From the NCBI GenBank assembly GCA_013399875.1, contig VXAZ01004634.1, positions 124,001-188,000 on the forward strand: DNA of 64,000 nucleotides, read 5' to 3'. The notes beneath the pieces were generated by a model, which was not told the origin of the DNA, ran no database searches, and worked only from the letters and a program-made list of their open reading frames with translations. Origin of the DNA: Gymnorhina tibicen (Eukaryota; Chordata; Aves; Passeriformes; Artamidae). Numbering within the stretch: the first letter of the stretch is position 1; every line of letters starts with the position of its first letter. Below, piece by piece: positions 13,425 to 26,700 of this stretch. The position numbers were made by a program, and so were the translations under genes.

Positions 13425-13672
13425 AAAGAATCATAGAATAAGCTGAGTTGGAAAGGACCCACAAGGTTCACCAAGTCCAGCTCCAGTCCCTGCACAGCAC
13501 CATCCCCAAGAGTCACACCATGTGCCTGAGAGCATTGTCCAAATGCTTCTTGACCTCTGTCAGGCTGGTGCTGCGACCACTGCCATGGGGAGAATGTTCC
13601 AGTGCCCAACCACCCTCTGGGTGAAGAACCTTTGCCTGATATGCCACCTAAACCTCCCCTGACCCAGCTTCA
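13425..13672 (-). mobile_element. CR1 LINE 3' end fragment
   Basis: Starts AGAATCATAGAATAAGCTGA and continues GTTGGAAAGGACCCACAAGG, the reverse complement of a CR1 tail. It runs through the conserved CR1 3' untranslated and terminal ORF2 segment; the minus-strand open frame here belongs to the repeat. Confidence 0.88.
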
Positions 13673-13984
13673 TGACATTTTATTTTTCTAAATCAGAATG
13701 AGAACAGTCTTCAACATGTTACAATTTCTTATTCATAATTAATTACAATTTTCAGCTGCCTCTAGACTGTGAGAGGAGTAGAAGGTCAGAAGACCTGTGT
13801 TTCAAGCCAAAAGGTCTTTATCTTCCTTGATATTAATAGAATTCATAAAAGGAAATATTATGAGCTTTCACTGAGCTTTGTGAATGTAAGTCACCACAGA
13901 AATGGAAAGACTTGTTATTAAAAAGAAAAACAGTGATTTCAGGTCCTGAGCCAAAATGAGCCAGGATATGGAAAGAGTCACATC

Positions 13985-14040
13985 CAAAGCCCTCTGGAGT
14001 TAATCAAAGTCTTTCCATTGCTTGCTGTGGAATTTTATTC
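13985..14040. repeat. second diverged copy of the palindromic repeat
   Basis: ATCCAAAGCCCTCTGGAGTT followed by AAAGTCTTTCCATTG matches the arm and middle of the same family as 12385-12455, more decayed on its right side. Confidence 0.35.
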
Positions 14041-14396
14041 AAATTGTGAATTTCTCATGGTGACATCTGTGCGTCCTTCATTGATGGATGTGGTGAAACA
14101 GTGCTGGAGACGATCATAGATAGATGCCATTGCTGCAAACTGACAATTTCCTGGCTTTGTGTAGCATTTCTTCAGTTTTTCATGCCATTCTTTGGATGTC
14201 ATCATTCATCTGTTTCCCATGGCTCTTTTCTGTTTCCTACTTTGATTTAATTCTCTCCTTTTTTTTTTTTTCTCTTCCACAAGGTAAAGTAATAACATAT
14301 ACAATCAGATGTAAAACTTCACTCTGGAATACACCCAGTCACACTCCATTCTTTCTGTTTTACTCTATAGCATTGTTTCTCTGCTTTTTTTCTTCC

Positions 14397-14420
14397 ATAC
14401 AATACAATACAATACAATAT
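14397..14420 (+). repeat. (ATACA)n microsatellite
   Basis: Nearly five tandem ATACA units in otherwise ordinary sequence. Confidence 0.9.
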
Positions 14421-16344
14421 AGGTAAGAAGGGTGGAAATGAAGTACACTACTGCATTTGTGACAACCTGAGGAATAACACCAGCACGCCTTTCCCATGTG
14501 AGATGAAATTACAACTCATGTTTTCGTGCCATTTCTCCCTATGTAAATTTTGATGTCATCTTACTTTAGAAATATGCAGGAAAAATGAAAGTGCAGTTGT
14601 TTCCCTGCTTTCCATTTCATAGGAAAACACATTGATATGATTTTGTTCCATTGCTTTGGGAGTAGGGGAGAGTTTAGGTCCAGCTGAGGTCTCCTAAACA
14701 CATGCAAAGTTGTGTGAATCCAACCTGCGTAAGGCTTGCATGAGTACTACTGAGCTGGACTGCTGCTCCTCAGTGCATGTATTGTTCTGCAATACAATTG
14801 TCCAGCTCATAGCTTGCCCAAAGGGACTCAAAAAGTGTCTAATGCACACCTGGAAAGCAGTACGTTGTCAATATGTGGGAATATTATCTCCACTTTGATC
14901 TACACAGACTGGAAGCAGGAACAACTTGGTTTTGTGCATTGAGGATGTGTAGGTCTAGAAGGGGTCTCTAGATTCCACAAACACTGTGATATGGCAGGCT
15001 TTTAAAGATGATTTCACTCTGGTAAAACAATAAGAAAACAAAGAGAGTAGAGATTTAGTCTTTTGACTTCCCAAATAAGTCTGACTTGGCAAACATCACT
15101 GCCTGCTATTTCTTTCCCCTCATAAAAAGCTTTCTTTAAGCACTGCAGCTGATACCTGCAAAGACAGCAAGTGTTGTCTCCAACCAGGCTAGTATTTCAT
15201 TTTATTTTAAATCTAGTCAGCCTGGCAGAGCTGGTGTGCCAAACTGTCCCACTGTTTGGTTATCAAAAAGAAAATTTAATGAATGTGTCTGCATCAGATC
15301 TTACCTTCTGGACAAGCAAACTTGATTTGACATAGGCCTTTAAAACAAGGCTTTCTTTTACCATTGTTCTTTCCTAAATACCCTTTTCTCTGTCTGTTGT
15401 TTCTTGAGCTCTCTTCACTCCCAAACTTATGTTGAAACTATTTCAAAGTCAGATATTTTTCCCTCTTACTGTCTTTTCTCAAAGCCTCTGTAAAACGGAG
15501 CTCATTGAGCAGGGTGGTCTGTCCTTTCATTTTAGCTGTTGGAAGGGCAAGGAAAAGCCTCTTGCATTTGTTAAGCAAGACTTCTCCTTTGTTCACAAAT
15601 AGCCACTAAATACTGATACGGATACCCACATCCTGGTAATCATGCAAAGCAGCAGCTGGGACAAACTCAGGCTGCCTTCTCCATGTGCTGTCTTGAGTAT
15701 TTGCTTCCAGGGAGTGAGATTTTAATATCATTCCTATGTTATAAAATACCTTAGTGGGCTACAGTTGGCCATAGTGACCTGCCCAAGTGTCTGAGCATAG
15801 GTGTGAACTTTCCTGAAAATTTGGAGCAGGTATTCCTTGATTGTTACAGATAACACAAGGTCTCATCGTGGATTTTAAATCATTGAACAGCAAAGTTCAG
15901 AGGTGTTTGGTGAGGTCCCAATCCATCACCAGAACAACCTTCTTCCTACGAAATATTTGTCCAATCTCATATTAAAACTTTTATCACAGAGAAATCTGAA
16001 AATCTTTAGCCTGTTCTTGGGCTTCACTAACTCTTCAATTAGTAAACCTTTGTTTCACTTCATTGTCCTTTTTTGCAGGCTAAAGCCACTGTTTACCCAT
16101 CCACTACAGATAGAACATGTCTCAATCATTCAGCATCTTGCTCTCAGGAAATAAAGCAGCTCAAGTATTGCAGGATAGCCTGATATAGTGGGAAAAGGTG
16201 ATAGGAAATGATAACAAACCCCTGCCAGGCGAATTTCATGATAATCTTTGATTTAGCCATGTGAAGTATCTATTTTAAAATTACTCCATAACTATTGGTT
16301 CATAACTTGGAAGAGTTATAGCTGCCTTCCTGTACAGCTGCCTT
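14421..16344. other. intergenic, no gene seen
   Basis: AT-rich sequence without recognisable exons or repeats up to the CR1 tail. Confidence 0.6.
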
Positions 16345-16682
16345 CTTCATGTACAGACATGAAGAGGGCCTACGAGAGAGTTGGAGAGGGACTTTTTACA
16401 AGGGTATGTAGTAACTGGACAAGGGGGAATGGCTTCAAACCGAGAAAAGGTTTAGATTAGGCATTAGCAAGAAATCTTTACTGTGAGAGTGGTGAGATAC
16501 TGGAGCAGGTTGCCCAGAGAAGCTGTGGATGCCCCATCCCTGAAAGTGTTCCAGGCTAGGATGTCTGGGGTTCTGAGCAACCTGTATAGTGGACGGTGTC
16601 CTGCCTGTGGCAGGGGGGTTGGAACTGGATTATTTTAAGGTCCTTTCCAATCCAAACCACTTTATGACTCTGTGATTCTGTA
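16345..16682 (+). mobile_element. CR1 LINE 3' end fragment
   Basis: Plus-strand CR1: GGGCCTACGAGAGAGTTGGA through GCAGGTTGCCCAGAGAAGCT to the tail TATGACTCTGTGATTCTGTA. It is 5' truncated. Confidence 0.9.
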
Positions 16683-19600
16683 AGATTACCATTTTGATTT
16701 TCAGGGGCTGCACACCTGCAGATGAAAATAATTGGCTGAGGGGTGACCAGTCTTCAGGTGGAAACTCAGCACCTATCTGGATTTTAAATGAAATGCCCAA
16801 ACAGAAAGAGCTGAAGAAATCCCTTCTATTTTTCAGACTGGCACATACCTTCCCTGTGCAGCCAGGAGCTGGGGAGTACTCTCCAGCCATCTCATTTGCT
16901 CAACTCAGATTCTGGTGGGGGACGTTGCAGAACTTTTCTTAAATGCCACATATACTTCAGTAGCCTTGTAGGCCACTAATTGTAGAATCCCCAAACCAAG
17001 TGACTAAAATATAAACTATTTTATTTTTCATTCTGTTCCTCAGAACCTTGTCACTTTGAGTTAGGAAGGTACTTAGACCACAAAATAAAAGATTAAAAAA
17101 AAAGGAATAGATGTTTCATCCTAGGTCTTACTACTCCAGAAATAATATCATTGGTCATGGCCTTCAGATTTAGGAGATCATGCTTTCAAACAAATGTGAA
17201 TGTAAGACACAAGCATGAGACTTGATTTCAGCCGAAATACATTAAGAGGTAAGACTTGCCAAAAATATGATAATGGCAACAGTAAGGGAATTTAGTTTGA
17301 CCTGCATTTCTTGAACTTTATTTTCATTATAAAATATTATTTTGGAATACCAAACTGCCCAGAAACACATAAATACTTGTGCTAAGCAGGTCTTAGAGAG
17401 TCACACCATACAAAGAATTATTATTTAGCATTTTTCAATACAAAAAGATCAAAGCATTCATCCATCATTGGGATTTTTGAGTGTAACACACCCATCTATT
17501 TTTAAACTTATGAATTGCTCTAGAAACAAAGATCAGTCAGAAGCAATAAACCAGAGGGGACTATAGACTACATATAAATATTCAAAGTGAAGACATATGG
17601 CTTCTGGCCCCAGTGTTCTGCAGTTATGCTGGAAGAGAGAAGAGAATGGAAAGAAGGAATATTACCCAAAATTATATTGATTTAAAATGTGAATGTCCTG
17701 ATATAGATCTTCTTATATATGGGCTACACCTGGATATATGGAATTGTGAACTTCTATCTGGAAAAAGCACACCTGCAGATCTGGTAGATATAAACAACTA
17801 TAAACAGAAGGGTCCCCAAGGTGGCCCCATGTGTTTTAGGTGAGTTTAGGCAAGTGTCCCGACAGATAACTCAGATTACTGTTTCTAATTACAGTTCAGA
17901 ACAGGCACAAAAGCTTAACTATTTGCCATTTTTACTCCTAATCAAATTCACTTTGAGTTTCCCATGTGTGGCTGTTATCAAGTTCACCATTTCAATTTCT
18001 CTACTATCAGGTACTTCCCTCAGGAATTCAATTGCTGAAATAGAGCATGTGCTGTTGCACTCTGCATGCATGCATGCACTCTGTTTGCATTTCCCCAAAC
18101 GATTTCTAGACTTTTCTTTTTCACAGAAATAACACTTGAAAACAGCAAGTCAATCCTGTCAGCTCAGAAACCAAAATGAGAACCAACCTCTGTCGCAGGC
18201 AGTCAGGAACACAACCCTCAAACCAGTTCCACAAAAACAAACACACAGAGCCCCTCAGAAATAAATTTATCTCAGGAAGCTTAAGCAGCTAAAACTTATT
18301 CATCTCAGACTGCCATTTTACAGTGACTATAGTGATACTTTCAAGAGACTGCTAAATGTACATGTGGAAAAGTATCCCACAAGCTCCAGTGCTGGTTCTT
18401 GGGAAGAGAAGAACCTTCTGTCAGGCCTGCCTGGGCTATGGGAAACCAACCCTATGGTTCTTGAACATCAGTGGACTGAAAGAGAGAGCATTTAAACCCA
18501 TCTCACTCTTAGATACGAACCTAGAGACAAGTCTAAAACTTGCATAACTTCTGAGATAAGCCTCCTCTGGAGGGATCTGTTTCTTTCTGTTCTCCTCTAA
18601 CGGGAGGCTTTGCTGTCTAGCTCTCTAATTCGTAGACATCCAGTTTGGGTGAGATAAAAAAATGCGAGAATCAGTGTGAGAAACTCAGTTTTGGGCTCCT
18701 CATTACAGCTCTGTGAAAGGAATGAATGAATAACTTTGCAGAATATAGTAATTAAGCCCACCAAATGGAAATGCTGGAAATTTGCATGTATGCATGTAAA
18801 AGGAAGAGAGTGAAAGATCTTGAAGAAATAAGGCTGCCTTGTAAAACTCTATTTCTTTTGGACACATTTTCACTGTCGCTATTTATATCCCAGTCCAAAG
18901 ACTAAAGTGGGATGGAAACTTGCTGTGTTACTGCAAGGTTTTGTTGCATGTTTTGCCACCACTACTAGAGCCATCACTGCTGTTTGATGCAGATTCCTTT
19001 ACTCGTTTTTGAAATCAGAAGTTTCTCCGGGATACTTAATGATTTGGCTGTTTGATAGAAAAAAAAAGTAAAAGCAAGAGAAGATGCTGAATAATATAAA
19101 ACAAGTGATTTCCGTGGTTACCTTTTGGGTTGATTTCTTGACTGGTCTTAGAATTTGCCTCCAATACTGAATACAACAAAATGTTCTTAGAAAGAAAGGA
19201 TGGGAAAATCAGGGTCAGAAACGTTGCAAAAGTGGAATACAGTCATATTTCTTTGGAGGGACATCAGGTTGTATCAGCAAGGACAGCATAGGCTGCCACC
19301 TAAAAGTCTAGTCTTCTACAAAAGACAGCAGTTTCCAGCCCTGTCTCCTGAGGGGTTTGAACCTTTCAGCAGTGGCCCATTGTTCAGCTGAAAATGGTGT
19401 CTCTGGCTCCCATCAACTTCCTACTAGGATGGTTAATCTCTAACTTGGGCAGGAAAAATACTGACTGGAAAAATACCCTTGAAAGGGTGCCAGTCCCTGA
19501 TTTCAGTCCATCTTCTGCCAAGGTCAAATTCCTTTCAATTTCCAAACTCTTTTTATTTTGTATTATTCCCTGTGGCTGAGAAGAGTTTCCCATGGACACC

Positions 19601-19986
19601 TTTGGAACTGCTTCATCATTCTTTATACTGATCTAACTGTCATTAAATGTTAAGCTGTAAGATGCTAAAATTACAGTATTACAAGGTTTGGCCCTTGAAC
19701 TTGCCCCGTATGAAGATGAAAAGTGACTGTCTTCAGTGACCCTGGTTGAAGTGTGTAATGAAGGCAAGTCTGTGCTCAGCCAGGTGGGAATGCTGCTGCT
19801 GTCAAGGGAAGTGTCCTGCAGAAGTAAAGTAACTCTGATACACACTTTTCTGCACAGACGGTTTATTAAACACAGTAGAAATAGATTTTTACACAGATAT
19901 TCTATGAAATAAAGGATGTGTGTTTTTTCACATAAACGTTTTACACTTGCTTGATTTGCATATGGTGTTTTTTCTCCTTTCACTTG
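16683..19986. other. intergenic, no gene seen
   Basis: No coding exon or clear repeat. A short TGCA repeat lies near 18063-18076. Confidence 0.6.
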
Positions 19987-20737
19987 TATTTGCCTGTTGT
20001 GGTGGCTAAGTCCACATTACACCCCCCGTGTTGCTACTCAGTGGTCTCTCCCCGCACCACTGTGCCAGAAAGTTTTCCTTTGGTCGGTACCCCACTGGCC
20101 CCTGGTCCTCTCCCCCCTCCTTCCATTGGCCCCTGTTATGTCACTCAACCTTGCCTCCACTCCCTAGCCCTCAGACTGTTGGTTTCTGATGCTCTGCCCG
20201 CCCCTGGTGCCCCTCGGGGTACAACCACGCGCGCAGCATTGTTCGGGGTTCTTTGCCCCTGTTCCCCTTTTGTGTGCGTTTGTTCTTGGTCCGTGGCGCG
20301 GACCCAATAAACGCCTCGGAATTGCACGCAAAGAATCCCTCCTGCCGCTTCGTCTCTGTAACACACACAGACTGTGTGAGTGGCTGCTTGTGCCCGCCTG
20401 CGGGGGTGAGCTCGTGTGCACGCGTGGGTGCTGGCNCAACCACGCGCGCAGCATTGTTCGGGGTTCTTTGCCTCTGTTCCCCTTTTGTGTGCGTTTGTTC
20501 TTGGTCCGTGGCGCGGACCCAATAAACGCCTCGGAATTGCACGCAAAGAATCCCTCCTGCCGCTTCGTCTCTGTAACACACACAGACTGTGTGAGTGGCT
20601 GCTTGTGCCCGCCTGCGGGGGTGAGCTCGTGTGCACGCGTGGGTGCTGGCAGGGCACCGCCACAGCGTCTCCACGAGGGACACTGTGGGAAAAACGCGGC
20701 ACTGGTCCACCGACACCACCACCGCGTTATTTGCCTG
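19987..20737 (+). mobile_element. GC-rich endogenous-retrovirus-type LTR with duplicated R-U5 around an N
   Basis: This GC- and CpG-rich block differs sharply from its flanks. It contains CCCAATAAACGCC (an LTR-type poly(A) signal) twice. The segment 20222-20435 is repeated at 20437-20650 around a single N at 20436, with one visible difference (C at 20258, T at 20473). The ten bases TATTTGCCTG occur at both ends (19987-19996, 20728-20737), so the insertion is bounded, though the exact LTR termini are uncertain. Overlapping open frames here arise from the low stop-codon content of GC-rich DNA and are not genes. No gag or pol remains are visible. Confidence 0.65.
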
Positions 20738-23700
20738 ATGGGCTTATCCGATGGTTTTGTTTTGTTTTTAATTACACTGCTGTGTGTTTCCTTTTTTTAT
20801 TAAGTACAGCATCCTCTTACACTCTACTGGACAATTCTCCCCTAATTCTTTATGCTTTTGTCCTTGCCCCCACATGAAGCTGCTTTGCCAAGTTTTCAGC
20901 TGACATAACATTGTTCATATCCAGGAAATTACTGAGCTCCTACTGCTTTCCCACTTCTTTTTAACCATGGATTAAACAGACAGCCTCTCTTCAGCTGCCT
21001 GCAAGGTCTCACTGTTTTGCTAGCTGGGACCACATTTTTCAGAAGTGACAATTTGGGAGCATTTTGGGAGAAAGGGTTTACTGGTACACATCAGGATTCT
21101 TGATTGGTGCCTTCTTGCCAGTCTATATGGAACAAAACCTGGGTCTCATTATGTCCATGCACAATAGAGTAATGTAAAACAATATCCAAAATAAATGGCA
21201 ATAGTAATTTGTGGAACTCTGAAATCCTAGCATAATCTATAATTATAACTCTATAATCCTAGTATAATCTAAAATAGAAATCCTCCAGTATAATCTATGA
21301 CCAGTGCTGGCTGCAGGCAGTACAGATTCAGAACACTGATAGACAGCCACAGTAAGAGAGCCACAAGGAAAGCATTACTCCTCAGAGTAATTGTGGACTA
21401 GTAAATCTGGTTATTTCCTTGTCTCTTACCCACTCTCCTTTAGCTGCACAAATTTCTTCAGAAAGCTGATACTAAAGTGATATCACATACAAGAATATCT
21501 TCATCCTACATCTTGGGGAAGTGTCTACACCCCCAAATATTTCTGTTGAACTGTGTAACCTTCTGTCTTCAAAAAATATGGCTAGCGAAGTTCACCTCTT
21601 TGATGCTCCGTATGTGGACCCAAGGAATCAGAAAAAGGTGCCTGGACTTGTCTCTTAGATCTGGTAAGTGCATCAATTCCCCAACACTCCACATGGAGGA
21701 CACAACATGTTGTGCAGTGCTTGTTGCTACTTTTCCCACGTGTTCTTTCTCAGTTGTTGCAAAGAGTTAGCTGTTGTTCTGACAGAAATTAGTCACAATA
21801 TTCAGAGGTTATTTATGCAATACCACTGATCTCTGATGCCAAAGTCTGGGAGGGCATTAGCTTCTGGAATTTCTAGTCATCAGCACGATACTGTGCAGTA
21901 ACTCTAGAACTGTGTTGAGACCCAGAGCTAAGTAAGTGTGGAGAAACATAGGGTCAAAGTGCCTTCCAAGTAGCTCTCACTGCATGCAAAGGCTTGAACA
22001 ACAGTGATGTTCACAAGCTGCAGGAGTGCCTAGTGCCTGACTTCTGGGGGATTATCAGCCTAGATGAAGATCTCTTTCACTCTTCACTAAGTCAAAAACT
22101 TCACTAAGTCAATGCACAGTGACATCTCAATATAGGTTGTTGGGGTTTTTTCCCCCCAGATAGATATAGTTTCTCATGCCAATAAAAAAAGCATTTCTCT
22201 TTCTCATTAAAAAAAACAAAGAGAGAATATTCCATTTAGTCAATGGTAGGTTGTTTCTGTGTACCTTATACCTGGAACATGCAATTCTGAGTGACTTGAC
22301 ATAAAGGAACTAAGCTGCACAAATATTTTATACAAAACAAAGAATAAAATGCAACACCTTGTATTTATTACTTATTCAAAAATCCTACTTTTGGAGCTTG
22401 TGCTGTATCTTAGTTTTGGTTTGTTTCGGGATTTTTTTAAACATATTGGTTCTGGTTGTCATAATGAATGAAAACTTGCAGACATGGAAGTTTATCGTTC
22501 AAAAGCCAAAAAGATGGATATAGATAATCCATAACTTTCTTTTTCTTTATGATAATGCCTTTACATCTCCCATGATTTTCCAGAAGCTGCCTCATAAATG
22601 GGTCATTCACACATCACATGGGGACTATTTCTGCATTATGCAGAACAGAGGCTGAAGGAATCTGCTGCAAGGTATCAGTCTGCACCACGGTCCTTCACAG
22701 GATACACAGTATGTCTGCAGGTGGAAGTGCAAAATAGACTTACTGGTACAGATTTGCAGGTTTGCCAGAGCTGGCAAACGAGCTGGTTTCCAGGTGTAAG
22801 AATTCTATCTAACGGTTAAAAATTGAATGTGGTCCTCTGTAGATAAAAACTATACAATATATGACTCTTTAGCAATGCAGAGAAGAGAAAAATGAAGAAT
22901 TTAGTACTTTGACTTTGAATGAGAAAGTGAAACACCTGTCAGCCTGGAAAGTCTAACTGAATTTTTATCGAGTTCCCTTTGTGTACCACCAAGGTGTCTT
23001 TCACGTTAAGGCATCACCATATCAACACAGGTACTGAGCATTTCTCAGACAAAACACGTTCTCATATCTGATTAATAAGTCATAAATCAAATATTTTTAG
23101 GGAAATTAACAATAATAGTTGTTGAGCCATTCCTGTTAAAAAGAGCATGTTCTGTTTTACTCATAGAGTTTACTAAAGTTTAACAAGATCTGTTTCCTTA
23201 ATCACTTACTAATTCTTCCTGCTTTTCCCTTTGAATATTCTTTTGTCTCATACCTCTGTAATAATACAAAGTTGTAATTTTCATTGGCAGCTTGCTACAT
23301 ATTCAAATTATTGACCAAAAGATCTTTACCAGGGAAAAAAGAATCCGTAGTAGCAAAGAGCACCTCTGATACTGCTTTGTCAAAAATAAATCAGGAGGCC
23401 AGGCTAAATCAAATATAATATAAGTAGAGGCCATCTTGCCTGGATTATAATTAATTTTGAACTCCTCCTGTTGCCATGACACCATGCATGAAAAGAAATA
23501 CGCCAGGCATTGTGCAGTACTCAAGAGCTCATTGAAATTTTGGGGTTTGCTTCTTATGTTTAAAATAGGAAGAAAATAGTGAAACAAAAGCCAGCAGTAA
23601 CACGAGAGAGGTTTTTCTCTCTGTTGAGGGGGAGAGGGATACATGCCAGATACCTTTTGAAATTTTGCTTGTTGAAGGAAATAAAAATGAATTGGAGATA

Positions 23701-26700
23701 TTTGCCTAAATTTCCTGATTCTGCTCCTGACAGATCAAGTGATTATCACCTTTTCTAATCTTTGTGGACTACCTTAATTTAATATTCCTCTGTGACCACC
23801 CCCTCCCAGCTGCTTCAGGGGCAGCAATAAGCCCGAGCATCACAGACAACCCACACACTCTTCACACAAACCTTATGTTGAGCCTTCAGTAGCTCTTCAG
23901 AGAAGCTGGGAGAGAATGAGTTCTTCAGGCAAAAAAACCTATTGTACACAAAGGACATACAGGACACTCTAGAGTGGAATGAAATTTTTTCTGAACCTCA
24001 TGTTCTAACTGCTTTTATGGCTTTTAAAGAGATTGTGATTCTTTCTTGTTAACAGAAAAAGGTTTTCTTCTCCCTACCAACATGTTGAGCGATCCTTGTA
24101 TCCAGGAGCTTTGTTTGTAGTGCTTCCCATGTGGTTGTTGAACACTCAGAAACATAAAGCTCTCTAAAACTCTTCCTCTGGGGTGTTGTTAGTTATTTTA
24201 CTGGCAAATTCCACCTGACACAGCCTCCTGATCAAGACCAGTAACTGCTGCTTGAAGAAACAGTGCAGTTGTCTCTGTGGGGCTGCTGCCCACGCCTGTT
24301 TGGAGATGGTCATCTCTGAGCAGAGACTATCATGACCATTGCTAGGAAGCGCTCCATGGTGCTGTGAGCTGCATGAAAAGGGCAGGCAGGCAACTCTCAG
24401 CTGCTTTGCTGGCACTGGATAGCAGCTGGAGCTCCTCTGCAAGCTTCATATTTGAGTTGGATTAAGGAAAGTCATAGTCCATCCAGCTGAGAGCAGCGTT
24501 ATAACCTTACTGAGCTGTGCTGACAGGCTGCCCATCTGAGGCTGCCGTCAAAGACTTTAAAGACTGTAAGTACTGAGTGTCCTGAAAGGTCATTAAGGTA
24601 TCCTGAGATTTAAAACAGATGTTGCTGTAACCTCAAGCATTTCTCAGCTTCCTTTCCCTCACAGCCACAGCTTTTCCCTGCAGCTTCTGGCCAGACCCTG
24701 TGGCTCAGAAGGCATTTTCTCAGGCTTAGTGTTAAAAGCTGTGAAAGAGAGATGGTTGCACCCAATAGAACTCTTTAGGTTTAAGGAGCCCTGGGATGTC
24801 TCTAGAAGGACAAAGGATGTTGCTTGTAGGCACTGTAGCTTCTCCCATTCAGTTTATTTCCACAACACAATGCCAGAGAAAATACCTGGGTTAATTCTCT
24901 CAGTCTTAGGGCAAAGGAGAAGCTGAGTCAGAGGGTCAGCTCTCACATAAGGCACTTGCATTTTAACCCAGTCACAACCTTCCTCTGCCTCCCTTACTAA
25001 GTCTTAGTTGTAAGGAAATGCTAGTAATTGACTGCAGAGCCTGCAATGCAGCACATCCTGAGATCACAAGCGAAAGGACAGAAACTGCTGGTGAGGATGA
25101 TGGCACTGAGCACCAATGTACATCTTAGTCACAGCACAGATAGAGGTGACAGAGAGAAAGGTGCAATTTCTCAGAGCCTCTCCCTTCTGCTGCTCTGGGT
25201 CTCACTGTTTTCTGATTCCAGTTGTGGGAAACAGCAAGAGAGCACTCCACCCCCCTGCCCCCCTGCCCCCCGATTTGCATTTTTCAAGGGCTATTCTTCA
25301 ATACTCTGCATCTAGAAACGCTACCCTGCTGCTGGGAAGCCAGGAAAAGCTGCAAGGAGCACTGAAAGGCTGGAGGCATCCTGCACTGTGAAGATTCTCA
25401 GTCTAGCCCCCTCACTGATACTGAAGGCTGGGAAAATTTGCTGAACAAAATGCATGGATATGGTGGGAATAAAGTGTCAGTGGTCTGGTAAGAGACACTG
25501 TGCTATCCCAATCCTCTAATTTGCACCTTTTCACATAAGAAAATTTCAAGGTTCTGAAAAGGAAAAACGGATTCAGCTCAAAAACATGCTCCAAGTACAT
25601 TCCTAACAGGCTGTAATTGGAGTGAACTAGAAGTTTCCTGGGAGTCCCTGGAATTTTGTCAGGGAGATGGTGGCAGCCAGGATTGCATATTATATCTTTC
25701 TTTAAAAAAGTTAAAGTTTGTGTTAGTATTGGCAGGATCCTGAAAGAAACCAACTTTTTAGTTTGCTCTATTCAGATGCACTTGGTGGCTGGGCAGGGGT
25801 AGGAAGACGTGCACTTTGGAAGGTACATAAACAGAGAGGTAAAGGCAGAAGAACTCACAGCAACCTCCCCCATTGTATCTTGCCTCCCCTGTCAAACATA
25901 CTAACTGCTGTATGGATGGTTGGGGTTAGTGTTTGGGCAGTTGCATTGTTTCTGCTGAACATCTGTATTAAGGAACACAGATGCAACAGCAGGCGTGGGT
26001 AGGAAGGGAGAAAAGAATAATTTGGCTGAGCTACAATATCCGTCCATTATAAAATATAGAGAGGATGCAGTGTTATTAGCCAAATCTTACTCTGTTTGTA
26101 ACTGACTGATTTTTAGTGTTCCCCCTTCTTCTCCCAGTGAAGTCAGTGTTTTTTGAACTTGAGCATTTTGAAAGAGAACCCTGGTTTGCACCTCTCATTT
26201 TACATTTGTAAACTGGAACATCTCTATATCAGCTTTTGAAAGTTCAAACACTTGAGCTTTTTCCCTGTCAGAAAAGGATCATACAGTCTCAGAGAACAGG
26301 AGCAATAATGTATGCTAATATCAGAGACTAGAACAGCCCCAGCAGAGTGTGCAGGCCCATCATTACATTGTTATTTTTAGTCCTATCTTTACAATTAGCT
26401 CTGCGGAGGCTTTGAAACACAGACTTTACAAGCTCGAGGTAGAAATCTGGTTCCCAGGGATTTCTCCTGCGAGGCAGCCCACACTGAGCCCAGGCGATCG
26501 GCGGCTGCTCCCTGCTGGCTCGCGGCAGCACCGCTCACTGCCCGCAACACCCTGCCCGGGGGCTTTGCTAAGGCAGCTGCAACAGCTTATCCCTACTCCA
26601 ACTCAGGAATCCCTCACTCGACCTGTACCCCTTGTAGCAGTTACATGAGACTTCAGCAAAATCAGTCCACTAATAATTACTAAGGCATGAAAACAAAGAA

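Noticed and set aside
20145..20877. Six long overlapping open frames on both strands
   Set aside because: They cross an N and a duplicated GC-rich LTR with few stop codons; none resembles a viral or host protein.
25250..25271. Three C6 runs resembling a minus-strand G-quadruplex or i-motif
   Set aside because: Only three full runs; the fourth is CC, below the canonical rule.
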